Source: Neoceratodus forsteri
Lineage: Eukaryota > Chordata > Ceratodontiformes > Ceratodontidae
NCBI GenBank assembly: GCA_016271365.2
Contig: CM057459.1
Location: 485,845,501-485,909,500, forward strand
DNA length: 64,000 nt
Reading direction: 5' to 3'
A model generated the notes under the pieces. The model saw only the letters and a list, made by a program, of their open reading frames with translations, did not search any database and had not been told where the DNA came from. The position numbers were made by a program, and so were the translations under genes. Shown here one piece after another: positions 9,466 to 20,349 of this stretch. The stretch's first letter is position 1. Each line of letters starts with the position of its first letter.

Positions 9466-10809
9466 TGGGCCCAATTTTCAAACAATTTGGACTGACACAG
9501 GGGTCTTGAGTCAAAAGAGTCATATGCAAGTGGTGACTTGTGTCAGCACTTCCATCAAACACAGTTTTCTAAAGCAGCCTGTGTCTGATCTAGACACTGC
9601 TTCACCAAAGCCCCCTTCTGCCAAGGTTGCATCAAACAACCCAGTGCACCAGGTCACAAGGGGACTTGCACCATGGCAGGGCTGCAACATCCCAATTTTT
9701 TGAGATTTTGCAAGCCCTTCCATGGACACAGGAAGGGTCAGAATGTAGACCAGCCAGATGGTGGTCTAAATGGGTTGCATCACTAGGGTATGGCAGTACA
9801 GGGGGCTGTAGGGGCACACTAGGGGCACAGGAGGTAGCAGTTGGAGTGTCAGGCACAGCTGGGCAACAGCCTTGCAGTGATGTGGCATCCAGCTGAGTGC
9901 TGTTGCAGTGTGTTGACATATCAGTAATGTTCCTTTAAATGGAGCTCATACTGTAATATCTGACCAGTAGTCTAGTGCCCCCCAAATCCACAATGGTGAC
10001 ATATAATCTATGATGGTGTAATGGACCCCCCCACTGATCTGCAATCTCCTCTGAGTAGAAAGACACACATGCCCCAGTCATATAGCACTCCACCGATAAC
10101 TAATCTCACCCCAAAATAATATGTCAATTGTCTCTGGTGGATACTGCAGACTCCCCACCCTCCCCACTCCATAAGAAAGTGCCCAACCACCCCACTTCTC
10201 CCCATCCCTGCACTGATCCTGCAATTGGCACAGTCCTTTGCTCATCACCATGGTCAGCTATAGAATACTCTATTAGGGAGCATGTACTGTACTCAGGGGA
10301 CATCATGGATCAGTGAGGGGGGTTCACTACACCACCACAGATTATATGTTACCATCAGGGATTGGGGTGGCACTAGACTATAGGGCAGATATTACAGAAC
10401 AGGCTCTATTTAAAGGAACATTACTTTTATTTCAACACACTGCAATGGCACCCTGTCAGGTGCCACATCAATGAAAGGCTGATGCTGAGCTATGCCCTAA
10501 AACCCCCACTGCCTCCTTTCATGCTTCTATGCCTCAGGGCCCCTCCTGGCCATGTATTTCTTCATAACCCCAATATTCTTGACCTGTTAGTGTTGCACCA
10601 GGCAAGGGGGCCAGATACAGGTGCCAATTCTCACAGATGTGCCAAGTGCTTGCCATACCTTGTGACCTGCAGCAAACCCAGCGAGTTTGGCACAGGAACC
10701 CTGCATTTTTTTAAATCTGGAACAGGGTCCCTGGTGCACAAGGAGTTTGCCACAACCCTTAGAGTGTCTCAACATGTGTCACTCTAAGGGCTCTTTTAAA
10801 ATTGGGCCA
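9466..10809. mobile_element. Large foldback element, copy 2 (arms ~650 bp)
   Basis: The ends are tgggcccaattttcaaa (9466) and tttaaaattgggcca (ending 10809). The two halves are inverted copies of each other. Sequence from gatgtggcatccagctgagt (9878) through caatggtgacatataatcta (9991) matches the reverse complement of 10310-10470, which carries agtctagtgcc, gttcctttaaat and catataatct in the same order. Symmetry passes through about 10140. The outer parts match less well. No transposase is visible. It belongs with the elements at 2640, 20724 and 34485 because they share the ends and an internal TAGACCA hairpin. Similar GC-ended palindromic MITEs are often mobilised by hAT transposases, but no 8 bp target duplication is seen here. 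Confidence 0.75.
9744..9769. repeat. Internal TAGACCA hairpin of foldback copy 2
   Basis: gtagaccagccagatggtgg plus tctaaa has arms TAGACCA and TGGTCTA and lies ~280 bp from the left end. It corresponds to the stronger hairpins at 2841-2873 and 34733-34820 in sister elements. Confidence 0.6.
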
Positions 10810-12480
10810 ATGGGTACAATTGATTGCAATGGGAGGGAAGGAGGGATGGAGGGCAATTAAGATCTGAGTGGTGCACAGATCACTTGCACAGAGGGTTCAA
10901 GGTTTATTCTGAATTATGTGTAACCACCCCCCCACACTACTTTACACAGTTAGCTACCCCTGGTACCCTTAGCTGGGTACAAACTAGTTCAGAAAATTGG
11001 TACCATTCCTAGTTTTGGGTATGCATACCAGGCTCACTACTTTTAAAGGTCAAAAGGGGTGGGGTGTACAAAAGCAAAACTATTGACCAATAACCCAGGT
11101 CCTCAGGAGAGAACTTTTTGCTGGGGCTATGCTAGACCTATACTTCTGGAGGGGTACCCAGTAACTCCACACACAGGAAGCAAAAACATAAATGTCCAAA
11201 CCAGAGATGGGGTTCTAGAGTGTGACTTTATTCCAAAGATATTCTCTAAAGCAAGGGTGGACCCCTCAAGGTTTACACATCATGGCACAAGGAATTACAG
11301 AATAACAGTATGACTTTATCTGACAGAAACTCTATGTATTCCCATTTTTCATAGAAAATTGAATCCTTTTCAGTGGCACTGGCCACAACCAAACATTTCC
11401 TCTAGTGGTACTGGCCACAACTTGAACGCACATTTCCCATATGGCAGAGGACTTTAAAACTTCTTCAAGTGGCAACTGGCCAAAACGGAGCACACTGGAG
11501 CTCATAACTAGCACAACCCACTCCAGGGGGTACATTTCTCTTCAGACATTGGCCACCTCATCCTAAATAACCAAGTGCCCTTACAGAACCTGTAGTGCTG
11601 AACTCCAGATGGGGGGCTGCCCACGCTTTGCTTCCAAATTCATACCCAGCCATTCTTTCAGAGTTACAGCTTAAAACTTCTTGAACACACTTAGATAAAT
11701 GCATCTGTGAATGAACTTTCACATCCAGCGTTTAAGAAAAACTACTCTGGAAGTGTAAAAAATTAAAGTACAGAACAATGTGAATCAGTCTGCCTCTGGA
11801 CCCCACAACTTGTCAGCCAACTTTACTCTAAGAAAAGTCTCAAACTTCAGAACAAAAACTGGTGTACCTTTCCCTTTTAACCATAGAAATGCCAAAGCAC
11901 AGATACTTTCTCCTAAAAGCACAAAGTCAGATCTACTCACAGTTAGAACAGTATAGGCAGCTTCAAATTGTCCTGGATCAAATAGGGGATTGCCCCTAGG
12001 ATCCATTCTCTAGCAATATTTTCATCCCTCCAGGGATGAAAATCAGGAGATTCTGCTGTAGACAATGGTTTCCACCCCTTCTATTGGCAGGCTGGTGACT
12101 TTCAGGACTAGGGTGAGAAAACAAGCTCTCCTCTTAGAGCCCACACTGCAGCTCTCACTCCTCACTGTTCAACTACAGACTATAACTGACTGAACACAAC
12201 TGACCCAAGATTCTAAAACTCCCCACTCATAGCCAGCTGTGGCTTATGCTGTTGTGAGAGTTCTAAATGACCAAATCTCTCTCATCTCAGCTGAAGCTAA
12301 GCTTAGCTAAGCTAGTGAGTAGGTGAAAACCCCATTTAACTAGTTATTCATCAGCTGCCTTTCCCTACCTAGCACTGACACTGATGGGATTCTAGTAACC
12401 CTAGGGGAGTGGGTGATTAAATATGTATTAAACAATTTGGTTCATCACATACAAATATAATAATTCATTTTGAAAACAGA
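10810..12480. other. Unassigned stretch
   Basis: No coding signal or named repeat is recognised. A short word, agtggcactggccacaac, recurs with small changes near 11372, 11404 and 11467. No paired long terminal repeats or transposon ends were found around it. Confidence 0.4.
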
Positions 12481-14540
12481 TACAATGCACAAGGAGAAGA
12501 GGCATGCAAAGAGTTGGGAGATGAGATAAACAGGATGGTGGAACTTTGGTACGTATAATATTGGGGGACTTCAGTCTGTCAGATGTAGACTGGAGCACCC
12601 GAACAGTAGTGAGTGCAGAGATCTAGGCCCTGATAGAAAGGATCCAGGAGCAGTACTGGATCCCAGTAGGGAAGGGGCCATATTCAATGTTGTCTTGACA
12701 AACAGGGACATTGTAGTGGAGGTAACTGTGAGGGAACTCTGGATTTAAGCAGACTCAGGACTATGTTGGCTGATGCCAAGTACTAAGGTCCTGGACATTA
12801 GAACAAAAAATGTTGATAGGTTGAGGGAGGTGTTGGGGCATAAACTACAGAGAGCAGATGAGACAGTAGTAATAGCCAGAAAAGGGGATCTGATTAAAAG
12901 GATTGTACCGGTGATTATAGACCTCTGTGCAAAAATGGTGTGAAAAGGCAGAGGCATAGGTGCCAGAACAGGGGAGACCACCATGGACATGACCCCTACC
13001 ACTATCATAAGTGGTAAGGTCAGGCCCTATCAGTTGCTGCAATCATGGTATTTATTACTATGGAGGACTGTGCCTTTAAAATGCATCATGTTCTGTTAAC
13101 AGTGTTGCTTACTGATCACCCTCTTGGTGGCTTACAGTGTGACAGCAGTGTTGTTGACAGTGAAGGCCTAAGTATCATCGATGGAGGTGGGGTGGGGTAA
13201 AAGCCTGCTGAGTTAAGACACAGTGGTCATACTTTCTTACTGACAATGTAAGGCCTGATCTTTGGGGGAGGGGGTAGCAAGGCACAGGGAGGTGCTATCA
13301 ATTGGTGAGGGGAGTTACTCCACAACTCATACAGCTGATTGAGAACATGATAAGGGTGTGGGTGAACTCACTCAATGGGAGGCCTTCACTCCTGATATCC
13401 TTGGTCCTGCCACTGTTCCGACTCTTCTGCCACCTATGGTCAGGGTGGAAAGAAACCACTATGGTTCTCCAAGAGCACTTTTGGAGACAGTAAGTGGAAA
13501 AAAAGGAAGATATTCATTAGGTATAAAAGGAGTCGAATGCAGGAAGTCAGTGGGTCATACCAGGTAAAAATGGAAGTGGTGAACAAAGCAGTGTGATAGG
13601 CAAAGGTGGAGTTAGAATTAAGGTCACTGGAAGGGGTTAGGGAAGGTGACAAGGCTTTTTCATTTTAAATCAGAGCAAACCAAAACCAAGGAAGGAATAG
13701 TCAGGCAAAATAAAGGGGAAGAATGTGCAGAGGATGAGAAGGATACAGTGAAGCTACTGAATGAATATTTCTGTTCAGTACTGAAGGTGGAGAGGTGGAG
13801 GACAGGGGCCTTTTGCCAGACTGTAGAAGGCAGTCAGCAAGGATTCCCTAGAAGGTATCAGTGAGAAGCCCCTAGCAGAGGAGATAATGCTGAAGGTACT
13901 TTAAGTACTGAATGTGAATAAGTCAGTGGGCCCAGATGGGTTGCTCCTAGTGGAGGCATGGGAGATGCAACAGGTCATGGCAGGTCCACTAATGGATCTT
14001 GTCAACAGCTCCTTAAAGACAGGAGCCTCTGTAACAAGGCATACAGCAAGGCACCAGGATGTTGTGCTATACTGGGAGGGGTTAGATAGCAGCAGAAAGG
14101 AGGTATTACTACTTCTCACTAGATCACTGGTGAGACCACACCTGGAGTGCTGTGCCCACTTCTGGAGTGCTCTCTTAAAGAAACAGTACAGCACAGAGTA
14201 ACCAAAATGATTCATGGTCTGCAAGACATATCATATGAGTATAGCTTAGGACACTGAAGATGCACTCATTGGAGGCCAGAAGAAGGAGGAGTGATAAGAT
14301 AGAGACCTTCAAGTTCCTGGAAAGAATAAACAAGGTAAACTGAGAGAAACTGTTAAACAGGAATAGAAAAACTAGAATACGGGGACAAGAATGTATGCTG
14401 TTTGGAGGGAGACGAAGGAGGGACGTGAGGAAGTTTTATTCTGCATTGAGTGGTTGAGCCATGAAGCAGCTTGATGGCTGAAGTGGTTGATGGTAAAAAC
14501 ACCAACAGCTTTTAACATGGTTGGAACAGAGTTAAGGGCT
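12480..14540 (+). mobile_element. Decayed CR1 LINE with internal deletions (copy D)
   Basis: In shifting frames the plus strand gives LGDFSLSDVDWS (EN, about 12557-12592), LLNEYFCSVLKVE (about 13755-13793), NKSVGPDGLLL and MDLVNSSLKTGASVTR (13914-14037). It then jumps directly to [20 protein letters not shown] and AHFWS-LLKK (14094-14185). The jump skips the whole catalytic palm, so it is an internally deleted copy. The thumb block (TLKMHSLEARRRR-like, about 14250-14290) follows. Stretches near 13060-13290 are not recognisable as CR1. Confidence 0.75.
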
Positions 14541-14754
14541 TAATAGTGTCTCAGGTGGGCAGCAATAAGACAGAAAAAATGGAGGAGAAAGTAGCATGAA
14601 AGTGGCGGAGGAGAAGGAAGAAGCATGAAAAAAATACATATTGGCAAAATGTCTCAGGGTAGTTTAGAGTTTATAGGTAGATTAGGTGGGCCAAAAGTCT
14701 TCTTCTGCTTTCATTTTTCATGTTTCAAGGTTTCTATGAGAGGTGGAGGCTTGG

Positions 14755-15125
14755 AGGACAGGGAATGTGGTTGCCTACATAAAAGTGGAAGTCAGGAGGA
14801 GCCAGGGAACTACAGACCAGTTAGTCTGATGTCTACAGTGGGAAAACTACTGGAGTATACAACTAAGGAAAGGATAGTAGAGTAATTGGGGTGCACCACC
14901 CTCCCTGATAGCCTTCGATAGATAGTGTTTTAGTAGTCAAGCCTCAAGGTCACACACATATGTTCCAGGATCACCAGATCCTCTTGCATCAGACAGTGTC
15001 TGATCTGGGGGATATTTCTGAGTTAGAAAAATGTGCAAAGACTGAAAAGGTTAAGGTGAATCTACTGAATGAATATTTCTGTTCAGTACTGAAGGTGGAG
15101 GACAGGGGCTTTTTGCCAGACTGAG
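14755..15125 (+). mobile_element. CR1 fragments, rearranged
   Basis: 14790-14885 gives GSQEEPGNYRPVSLMSTVGK and LLEYTTKERIVE, the RT finger block of CR1 that is missing from the copy just upstream. Then 15045-15125 repeats the LLNEYFCSVLKVED--FLPD segment already seen at about 13755-13820, at high DNA identity. The order is therefore scrambled relative to a normal CR1, through duplication or two overlapping insertions. Confidence 0.65.
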
Positions 15126-15129
15126 CAGG

Positions 15130-16480
15130 GCAGCCTGAATCCCACAATGGCTCTCAGATTTTTTACCCTATCCACAGCTGCTAGAGTCTCTCCATTTAAA
15201 GATGGTCCTACCATGGCATCCCATCTAGCAGCTGACCTGCAAGGACCTGCTTCCACCAGGAAAATTTTCTTCTTGGTCAGGTTTAAGCATGGCCAGCTAG
15301 AGGCACTTGAGTCTGCAAATATTGATCCAGTACTGAGACAACCACCTGCCCATCAGGTTTAAAAAATAGGTACAACTGAGGATCATTGACTTAGCAGTGA
15401 AACTCACACTGTACTGCCTAATGACCCATCCCAATGACAGCATGTATGCTGCAAATAACATGGGTGACAGAACCAACCCTTGTGCAATTCCACAGCTGAC
15501 CACCAATGGCTGCAATGAGAAGGTTCTCATCATGGACCTTTTTGATATGCCAAACAGGAAGGACTCAAAACAATCCAAGGTTGTTCCAGTAAGTCGTTTG
15601 TATTCTACAAGGCATTTGATCAATACACCATGATCCATCGTGTCAGATGCTGACAACAGAGCTATAAGAATAACAATAGAGCATTCCCCTATGTCTGTCA
15701 CCAGGAGCAGGTTATTATACACCTTTACAAATACAGGCTTCTTGTTGTTATCAGACCAGAAATCCAACTGAAATAGCTTATAGATGGCAACTTTCTCAAA
15801 GTGAGACTCAAGGTGCATCACCATATCCTTCTCAATAATCTTCACCAAAAAGGGAAGGTTCAGGAAAGGCTGTAGTATGCTGGCACCTCAGGGTCCAGGA
15901 ATACTGCAACTTCTTCAGGAAGGCTCTGGCCAAGGGTTTCTTAACAGCTTCAGGAAAACAGCCATCCAAGAGGGAACACTGAACAATGCCAGCGAAAACT
16001 GGTCCAAGGGCTTTGTGGCAGTCAAACATCAGCTGCAAGGCACTGGATCCCACTCACAGCAAGTGGGACACAAATCTGAGGCCACCTTGAGAACATCACT
16101 TAAAGAAATTTGGTGAAACTCACTCCAGGCCCGTGAAGTGCTCTAGAACCTCTCCTCCCAACCACTGCAATGCCACCTGAAGTGATACCTGCCCTGAAAG
16201 GAGGGCACTCTGCCCAGGAAGAACTGAACAAACTTGTTACATTTTTCTTATGACAAAACTCCACCAGACTGTAGACAGACTGGATGAATCAATCTGTCTA
16301 AAGTGCTGAAGAGCTGGGCCAGCCTCTTTGTACCTGAGGTAATAACACATGATAGAAGTTCTGCCTTTCCCAGTGCTACTGTCCTCTGATAGTCTCTATA
16401 ATAAAGCCTCAGAGCCATCCTGTCATTCAAAGAACCAAACATATTCCATGAATGCTCCAACCTATGCCCTGTTCATTTTA
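15130..16480 (-). mobile_element. L2-clade LINE, reverse transcriptase half (copy A)
   Basis: The minus-strand translation runs YRDYQRTVALGKAELLSCVI (16390-16331), CCEWDPVPC (about 16050), IVQCSLLDGCFPEAVKKPLA (15985), then ESHFEKVAIYKLFQLDFWSD. It continues with YNNLLLVTDIGECSIVILI, LLSASDTMDHGVLIKCL, SCGIAQGLVLSPMLFAAYML and LGWVIRQYSVSF, then GETLAAVDRVKNLRAIVGF (about 15200). These follow the L2 RT order (FQSGFR, LDLSAAFDTVDH, GVPQGSVLGP, YADD), with decay: D-AFDTVDH is SASDTMDH and GVPQGS is GIAQGL. Its 5' half lies at 20350-21590. Confidence 0.85.
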
Positions 16481-16872
16481 ACTACTTAAGCTCATTGTTA
16501 TGTTGTCTTGTGCATGTGCAAGCAACATTGTGTGGCAGTAGGAGATTAGTAGGAGAAATGCAGAGGTGTGTCAGTTTTGGTGAATGCAGGGCACACTTTA
16601 GAAGGTGCAGCCCACATTCACCAATTAGAAAGCATGCTAGTGGTGACACAAGTGTTTTTTGCAGTGCCACCAACTTGAATGATTTTGCCACTGCAATCAG
16701 AACCAAGCTCGTCATGCAGTGGCACCGATGACATGCTCCCACTACGTGCCTTGCCTGGTGTAACATTTCAATAAACATGGCAGCAGCTCCAGTGCCCAGC
16801 TCTTGCAATCCCTAGAAAGCTGACTTCAGGGGTGCCAAGTCCCCTGTTGGCATGAGTAACCCCCCCAAGATT

Positions 16873-17050
16873 GTGTGGCACACCGGAAGCCCACCCCAGT
16901 GTGCCTCCCTGTGTTCGGAACCTGACCGGGTCAGCATTTTCCTGCCCCTGCCCACCACCATTGTGAGTCACACTGGAAGCCAACCCCAGTGTGGCAAACA
17001 TCATGCCCCCAAAGTCATGGGGCACACTGGGAACCCACCCCAGTGTCCCC
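16873..17050 (-). repeat. Three GC-rich stem-loops in composite copy 1
   Basis: On the minus strand, arms CACACTGGG and CCCAGTGTG (or close variants) enclose a short TGG-containing loop. The three occurrences are at 17050-17019, 16998-16965 and 16905-16873. They correspond to the CACGCTGGG/CCCAGCGTG stem-loops at 31642-31871 in the other copy. A small palindrome, ctgacccggtcag, lies between the second and third. Confidence 0.75.
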
Positions 17051-17124
17051 AACATTGTTTCATACACCTGTAAAACAAGAAAATGGTCCGTGTTGTTCGT
17101 TTTCTTTTTTTTTTTTTTTGGATC

Positions 17125-17218
17125 CTGAAACAAAGAAAATAGTCCCCAGGTCAGTGTACCCCAACCCGCACCACTCTCTGCGCACCTACCTCCCCTCACC
17201 CCCTCACCCTATACTTAC
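17125..17218 (-). other. Intron-like segment (GTAAGT...TTTCAG) in composite copy 1
   Basis: On the minus strand a consensus 5' splice site, CAGAG|GTAAGT (GTAAGT at 17218-17213), is followed 94 bp later by a pyrimidine-rich TTTCTTTGTTTCAG (AG ending at 17125). The upstream block GCGGTCGGCTTTG-TTCCCA is shared with the other copy, which has its own GTAAGT and TTTTGCAG at 31513 and 31613. Both copies have an A-run directly after the acceptor. This could be a real spliced leader exon of a transcript or chance. No protein frame is conserved. Confidence 0.4.
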
Positions 17219-17389
17219 CTCTGGCAGTTCAGCACTGCAACCTTCGGTGGAGTGGGAACAAAGCCGACCGCGAACTAAAGAAATGCCAGTAAGCTGTATA
17301 AAGGCATCAATGGGGGAGGTTTCAACTTAGGTGGATATCTCAGCCATTTTTTTGACTTTTGACTCCAAATTTTCAACATGGAGTTCTTG

Positions 17390-18420
17390 GGACCCCACCT
17401 CATGAAATTAGTCACTGTCATTTGGTTCAGGACTGATTAATGAAATGACAGTGCCACTGTTCATGTGGTGGCCTCCCAAAAAGTCTATGTTGCAAACTTG
17501 GTGAAAAAATTCCAAAAAATGACTGTGTTACGAGCATGCATTGCGCGGTTTCCACGCACGCTCATAACTTCGAGAATTTTTAATATTTTCACTCCAGATT
17601 TTCATTATTGCCATTTTTTCACACCTCCTTATGAAAAGTATAGCTGTTATTTTTCACATGCTGCCCGAAATGTGTTTTCGCACATCGGGCCCACAATGAC
17701 GCAGTCGCTGTGGGAAATCAATGTTTGTGACAGAGTAAGAAAATCACAGTGTCACTGTTCATGAGCAGAGGACCCAAAATGCCTATGTTGAAAATCTGGT
17801 GAACAAATTCCAAAAATTGACTGTGTTACGAGTATGCATTGCGCAGTTTCCATACACGTTCGTAACTTTGAGATTTTTTAATATTTTCACTCCAGATTTT
17901 CAACATTGCCATTTCTTCACACCTACTTATGAATGGTACAGCTGTCATTTTTTACATCCTGCCCAAAATGTGTTTTCACACATCTGACACAGAATGGCAC
18001 GGTCGCCGTGGGAAATCAATATTCGGGACACATTAACAAAATCACAGTGCCACCGCTCATCAGTGGAGATCCCAAAATGCCTATGTTGAAAATCTGATTA
18101 AAAAATTCCCCAAATAATTGTGTTACAGGTGTCTGTTGCCCAGTTTCTATGCACGCTCATGACTTCACCAATTTTCCAGATCTTCACTCTAGATTTTCAA
18201 TATTACCATTTTTTTACACTTCCTCATGAACAGTACAGCTGTAATTTTTCACATCCTGCCCAATATGTGTTTTCACACCTGTGATGCCAAATGGCTCAGT
18301 CACTGTGCAAAATCACCTTTCGGCTAATGAACTGATAGCGCCACTGTTTATGAGGTGGAGTCACAAAAAGACCATATTGAAAATTTGTAGTGAAAATAAC
18401 CAACAAACGCCTGGGGCATT
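17390..18420 (-). repeat. ~297 bp tandem array, 3 units, in composite copy 1
   Basis: The marker gaaaatctggagtgaaaata (seen on the plus strand as tattttcactccagattttc) recurs at about 17585, 17880 and 18182, a period near 297 bp. Each unit also carries the words acgctcgtaa, cacagtg and cagctgt in inverted arrangement. It is the same unit as the six-unit array at 29596-31180. Confidence 0.85.
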
Positions 18421-18959
18421 AGGGTTTCCAACTGTAACACCGCACCCTGTAGAGACTAACAGGCATCAGGTTGTGACTTGGTATTTTCAGCTGTAATGCT
18501 CACACCATTCCACCCCCAGCTGAAAGCCACTGACAAGCTTCGAGGTGTGCCTTGGACTCTTTGGCCCCAAAGTTCACTCCATTTTCCTATAGTGCACCCA
18601 TCTCAGTGTATTTCCCTAAGGAATGGGGTGAGCAAAAGGCCCGAAGACCCCAAGGTACACCATGACACTTGTCGGTGTCTGCAGGGTAGGGTGAGGTGAA
18701 ATGGTGTGAGCGTTATGGCCGACAACCCAAAGGCACACCCCAGTGCCTGTCAGTCTCTGCAGGGTGGGGTTGGTGTCAGATCAGTAATTCACTGCCATTC
18801 CTATTATGCATCTCTCTGACTTCTGCACTACCAATGCCAATGTCAACAAGACAACATTTGGCATTGACAATTGCTTGTTATATAATGGGAAGCCTCAGCA
18901 GGAGGTCAGTGGGTGGACATGGATTGGTGGAGTGGAGTCCAGCGCTGACGTGATGGCCA

Positions 18960-20349
18960 AATTATAGACCTCGATGGTTGCCACTGTACCTCTACTGCAC
19001 GCTTCCCTCATGCTTAAAATGTCCAGCATTCACCATACATAATGAACTTAACAGCCACTTGAGCAAGTGCAGAAGTTTAAATACCTTGGTATTACCCTTG
19101 ACTGCACAATGTTTTTGAGCTTGCATGTTCAACACATCTCAAAATCAGTCAACTCAAGAATTGGGGTCCTCTACCACCACCGTCACTGTCTTACCAAAGA
19201 AGCTATGCACGCAGCCATAACTGCCTCAGTCCTACCTGTCATTGATTATGGGCTTGTCTTCAATGGGGCTGCTGTTGATACCACCCTAAAACAGATCAAG
19301 ATAGCCCTTAACAAATGCTGTAGTCTTCTCACTGGCGCAGGGAAGCATACGCATACCTGTGATCTCTACAAGCAATCCAACTGGCTCAATCTAAATAGTA
19401 GACTTGCCTACCAGACCTGCCTACTGGCTAAGAAAATTTGTCTTAACCTCACACCCCCTGCAACTCATGCCTTAATGTTGCCCGCAGTCACTGCACATTT
19501 TACACACAGGTCCCTCAAACCAAAATTTATCGTTCCATTCTGCCGCACCAACCAGGCTCAATGTACTTTCCACACCAGGGCTCCCCTGCTGCTAAACAAC
19601 CTTCCACTGAAACTGCAGCTGAAAACAAGCTTGACCCATTCAGACATAAACTCTGCCAGCACCTAACTGACCTCAGCAGTTGTGACTGCTCTGCCTAGGC
19701 TTGCAGTTTTGTTTCACCTCTCTCTCCTCTTCTCTTCTCACTTGCTACCCTCCCCACTTCTCTCTGCCCCTCCATCCCCTGCTACTCCCTGTATCTCTCC
19801 CACCCTCACCTACCATTCTACCCCCTCTCACCTCCCACCTACCATTTCACCCACTCTCCCACTTCTCTCCTTCTGTCTCCCCCTCCCTATCACCCTATCT
19901 CTTGTTGCTCCACCCCAGACTACCTAGCACTTATCTTTCTGTTCTTGAATTTATGACAATGTCAAATCCTTGACTGCCTACCCCTTTCCCCAACCCCTCC
20001 CCCTGTTATCCCCCACCCCTTGCTCCACTTATGTCACCCCAGGATGGTTTTCATTTGTATCTGTGTCTTGCTATATACACCCATACTGTTAATTGTGCAT
20101 TGTTATTTGCTGCTGACTGTTTGCTACTGTGCTAGTCTATACACATGTACTGTCTTTTGCTACTAAATTAACCTCCTGACCTGTATTGTATCTTACCTCT
20201 GATTACTTCTATGTTAAACTCCTGACCTTGTATTGTATCTTACCACTGTTTTGCTTGCACCCATTGCTGACACAGAACCTTTGAAAAAGATCCCTTGGTT
20301 CAAAGGTATTTGTAATCCTAGTAATAAGTAAATAAAAAAAAATAAATAA
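18960..20349 (+). mobile_element. LINE 3' end: RT C-terminus with A/T-rich tail
   Basis: One open frame from about 19067 to 19663 reads QKFKYLGITLDCTMFLSLHV at its start, then LPVIDYGLVFNGAAV, WLNLNSRLAYQTCLLAKKIC, and TRAPLLLNNLPLKLQLKTSL at the end. The K-LGI-LD block, the P-IDYG block and the final -R-P---N-LP- block are what follows the palm in many non-LTR RTs. The 3' untranslated part is C/T-rich (19700-20000) and ends in (aaataa)n at 20320-20349, consistent with TPRT tailing. The family is uncertain: it is not CR1, and it lacks the SSFYHLR and HITPVL-ELHWLPV words of L2. The upstream limit at 18880-18960 is approximate. Confidence 0.65.

Larger units (their letters stand above)
16485..18880 (-). 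mobile_element. Composite foldback/satellite-like repeat, copy 1 (minus orientation)
   Basis: Read on the minus strand from 18880 the blocks are, in order: the 5' end aacaagcaattgtcaatgcc; a CACCC/GCAGGG-rich block (about 18800-18410); three ~297 bp tandem units (marker positions about 18206, 17909, 17611); a diverged palindrome (about 17390-17500); a short block with a GTAAGT donor and TTTCAG acceptor (17290-17110); three GC-rich stem-loops (17050-16870); and a tail ending near 16485. Every block has a counterpart in the same order at 28940-32205 on the plus strand. The ends share ATGTTGTCTTGT (5' end about 18857-18846; plus strand 16498-16509 at the other end), suggesting terminal inverted repeats. 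It is inserted between the halves of an L2. No protein-coding capacity is evident and the family is unknown to me. Confidence 0.7.

Noticed and set aside
10482..10787. 101-codon plus-strand frame
   Set aside because: It lies inside the arm of the foldback element and is not preserved in the inverted arm.
16768..17199. 143-codon minus-strand frame with repeated TLGWVPSVPH-like words
   Set aside because: The peptide repeats are the GC-rich hairpins translated. Indels relative to the other copy ignore codon phase.
19682..19973. Pro/Ser/Leu-rich 80-90 codon plus-strand frames
   Set aside because: C/T-rich LINE 3' untranslated region. Low complexity.
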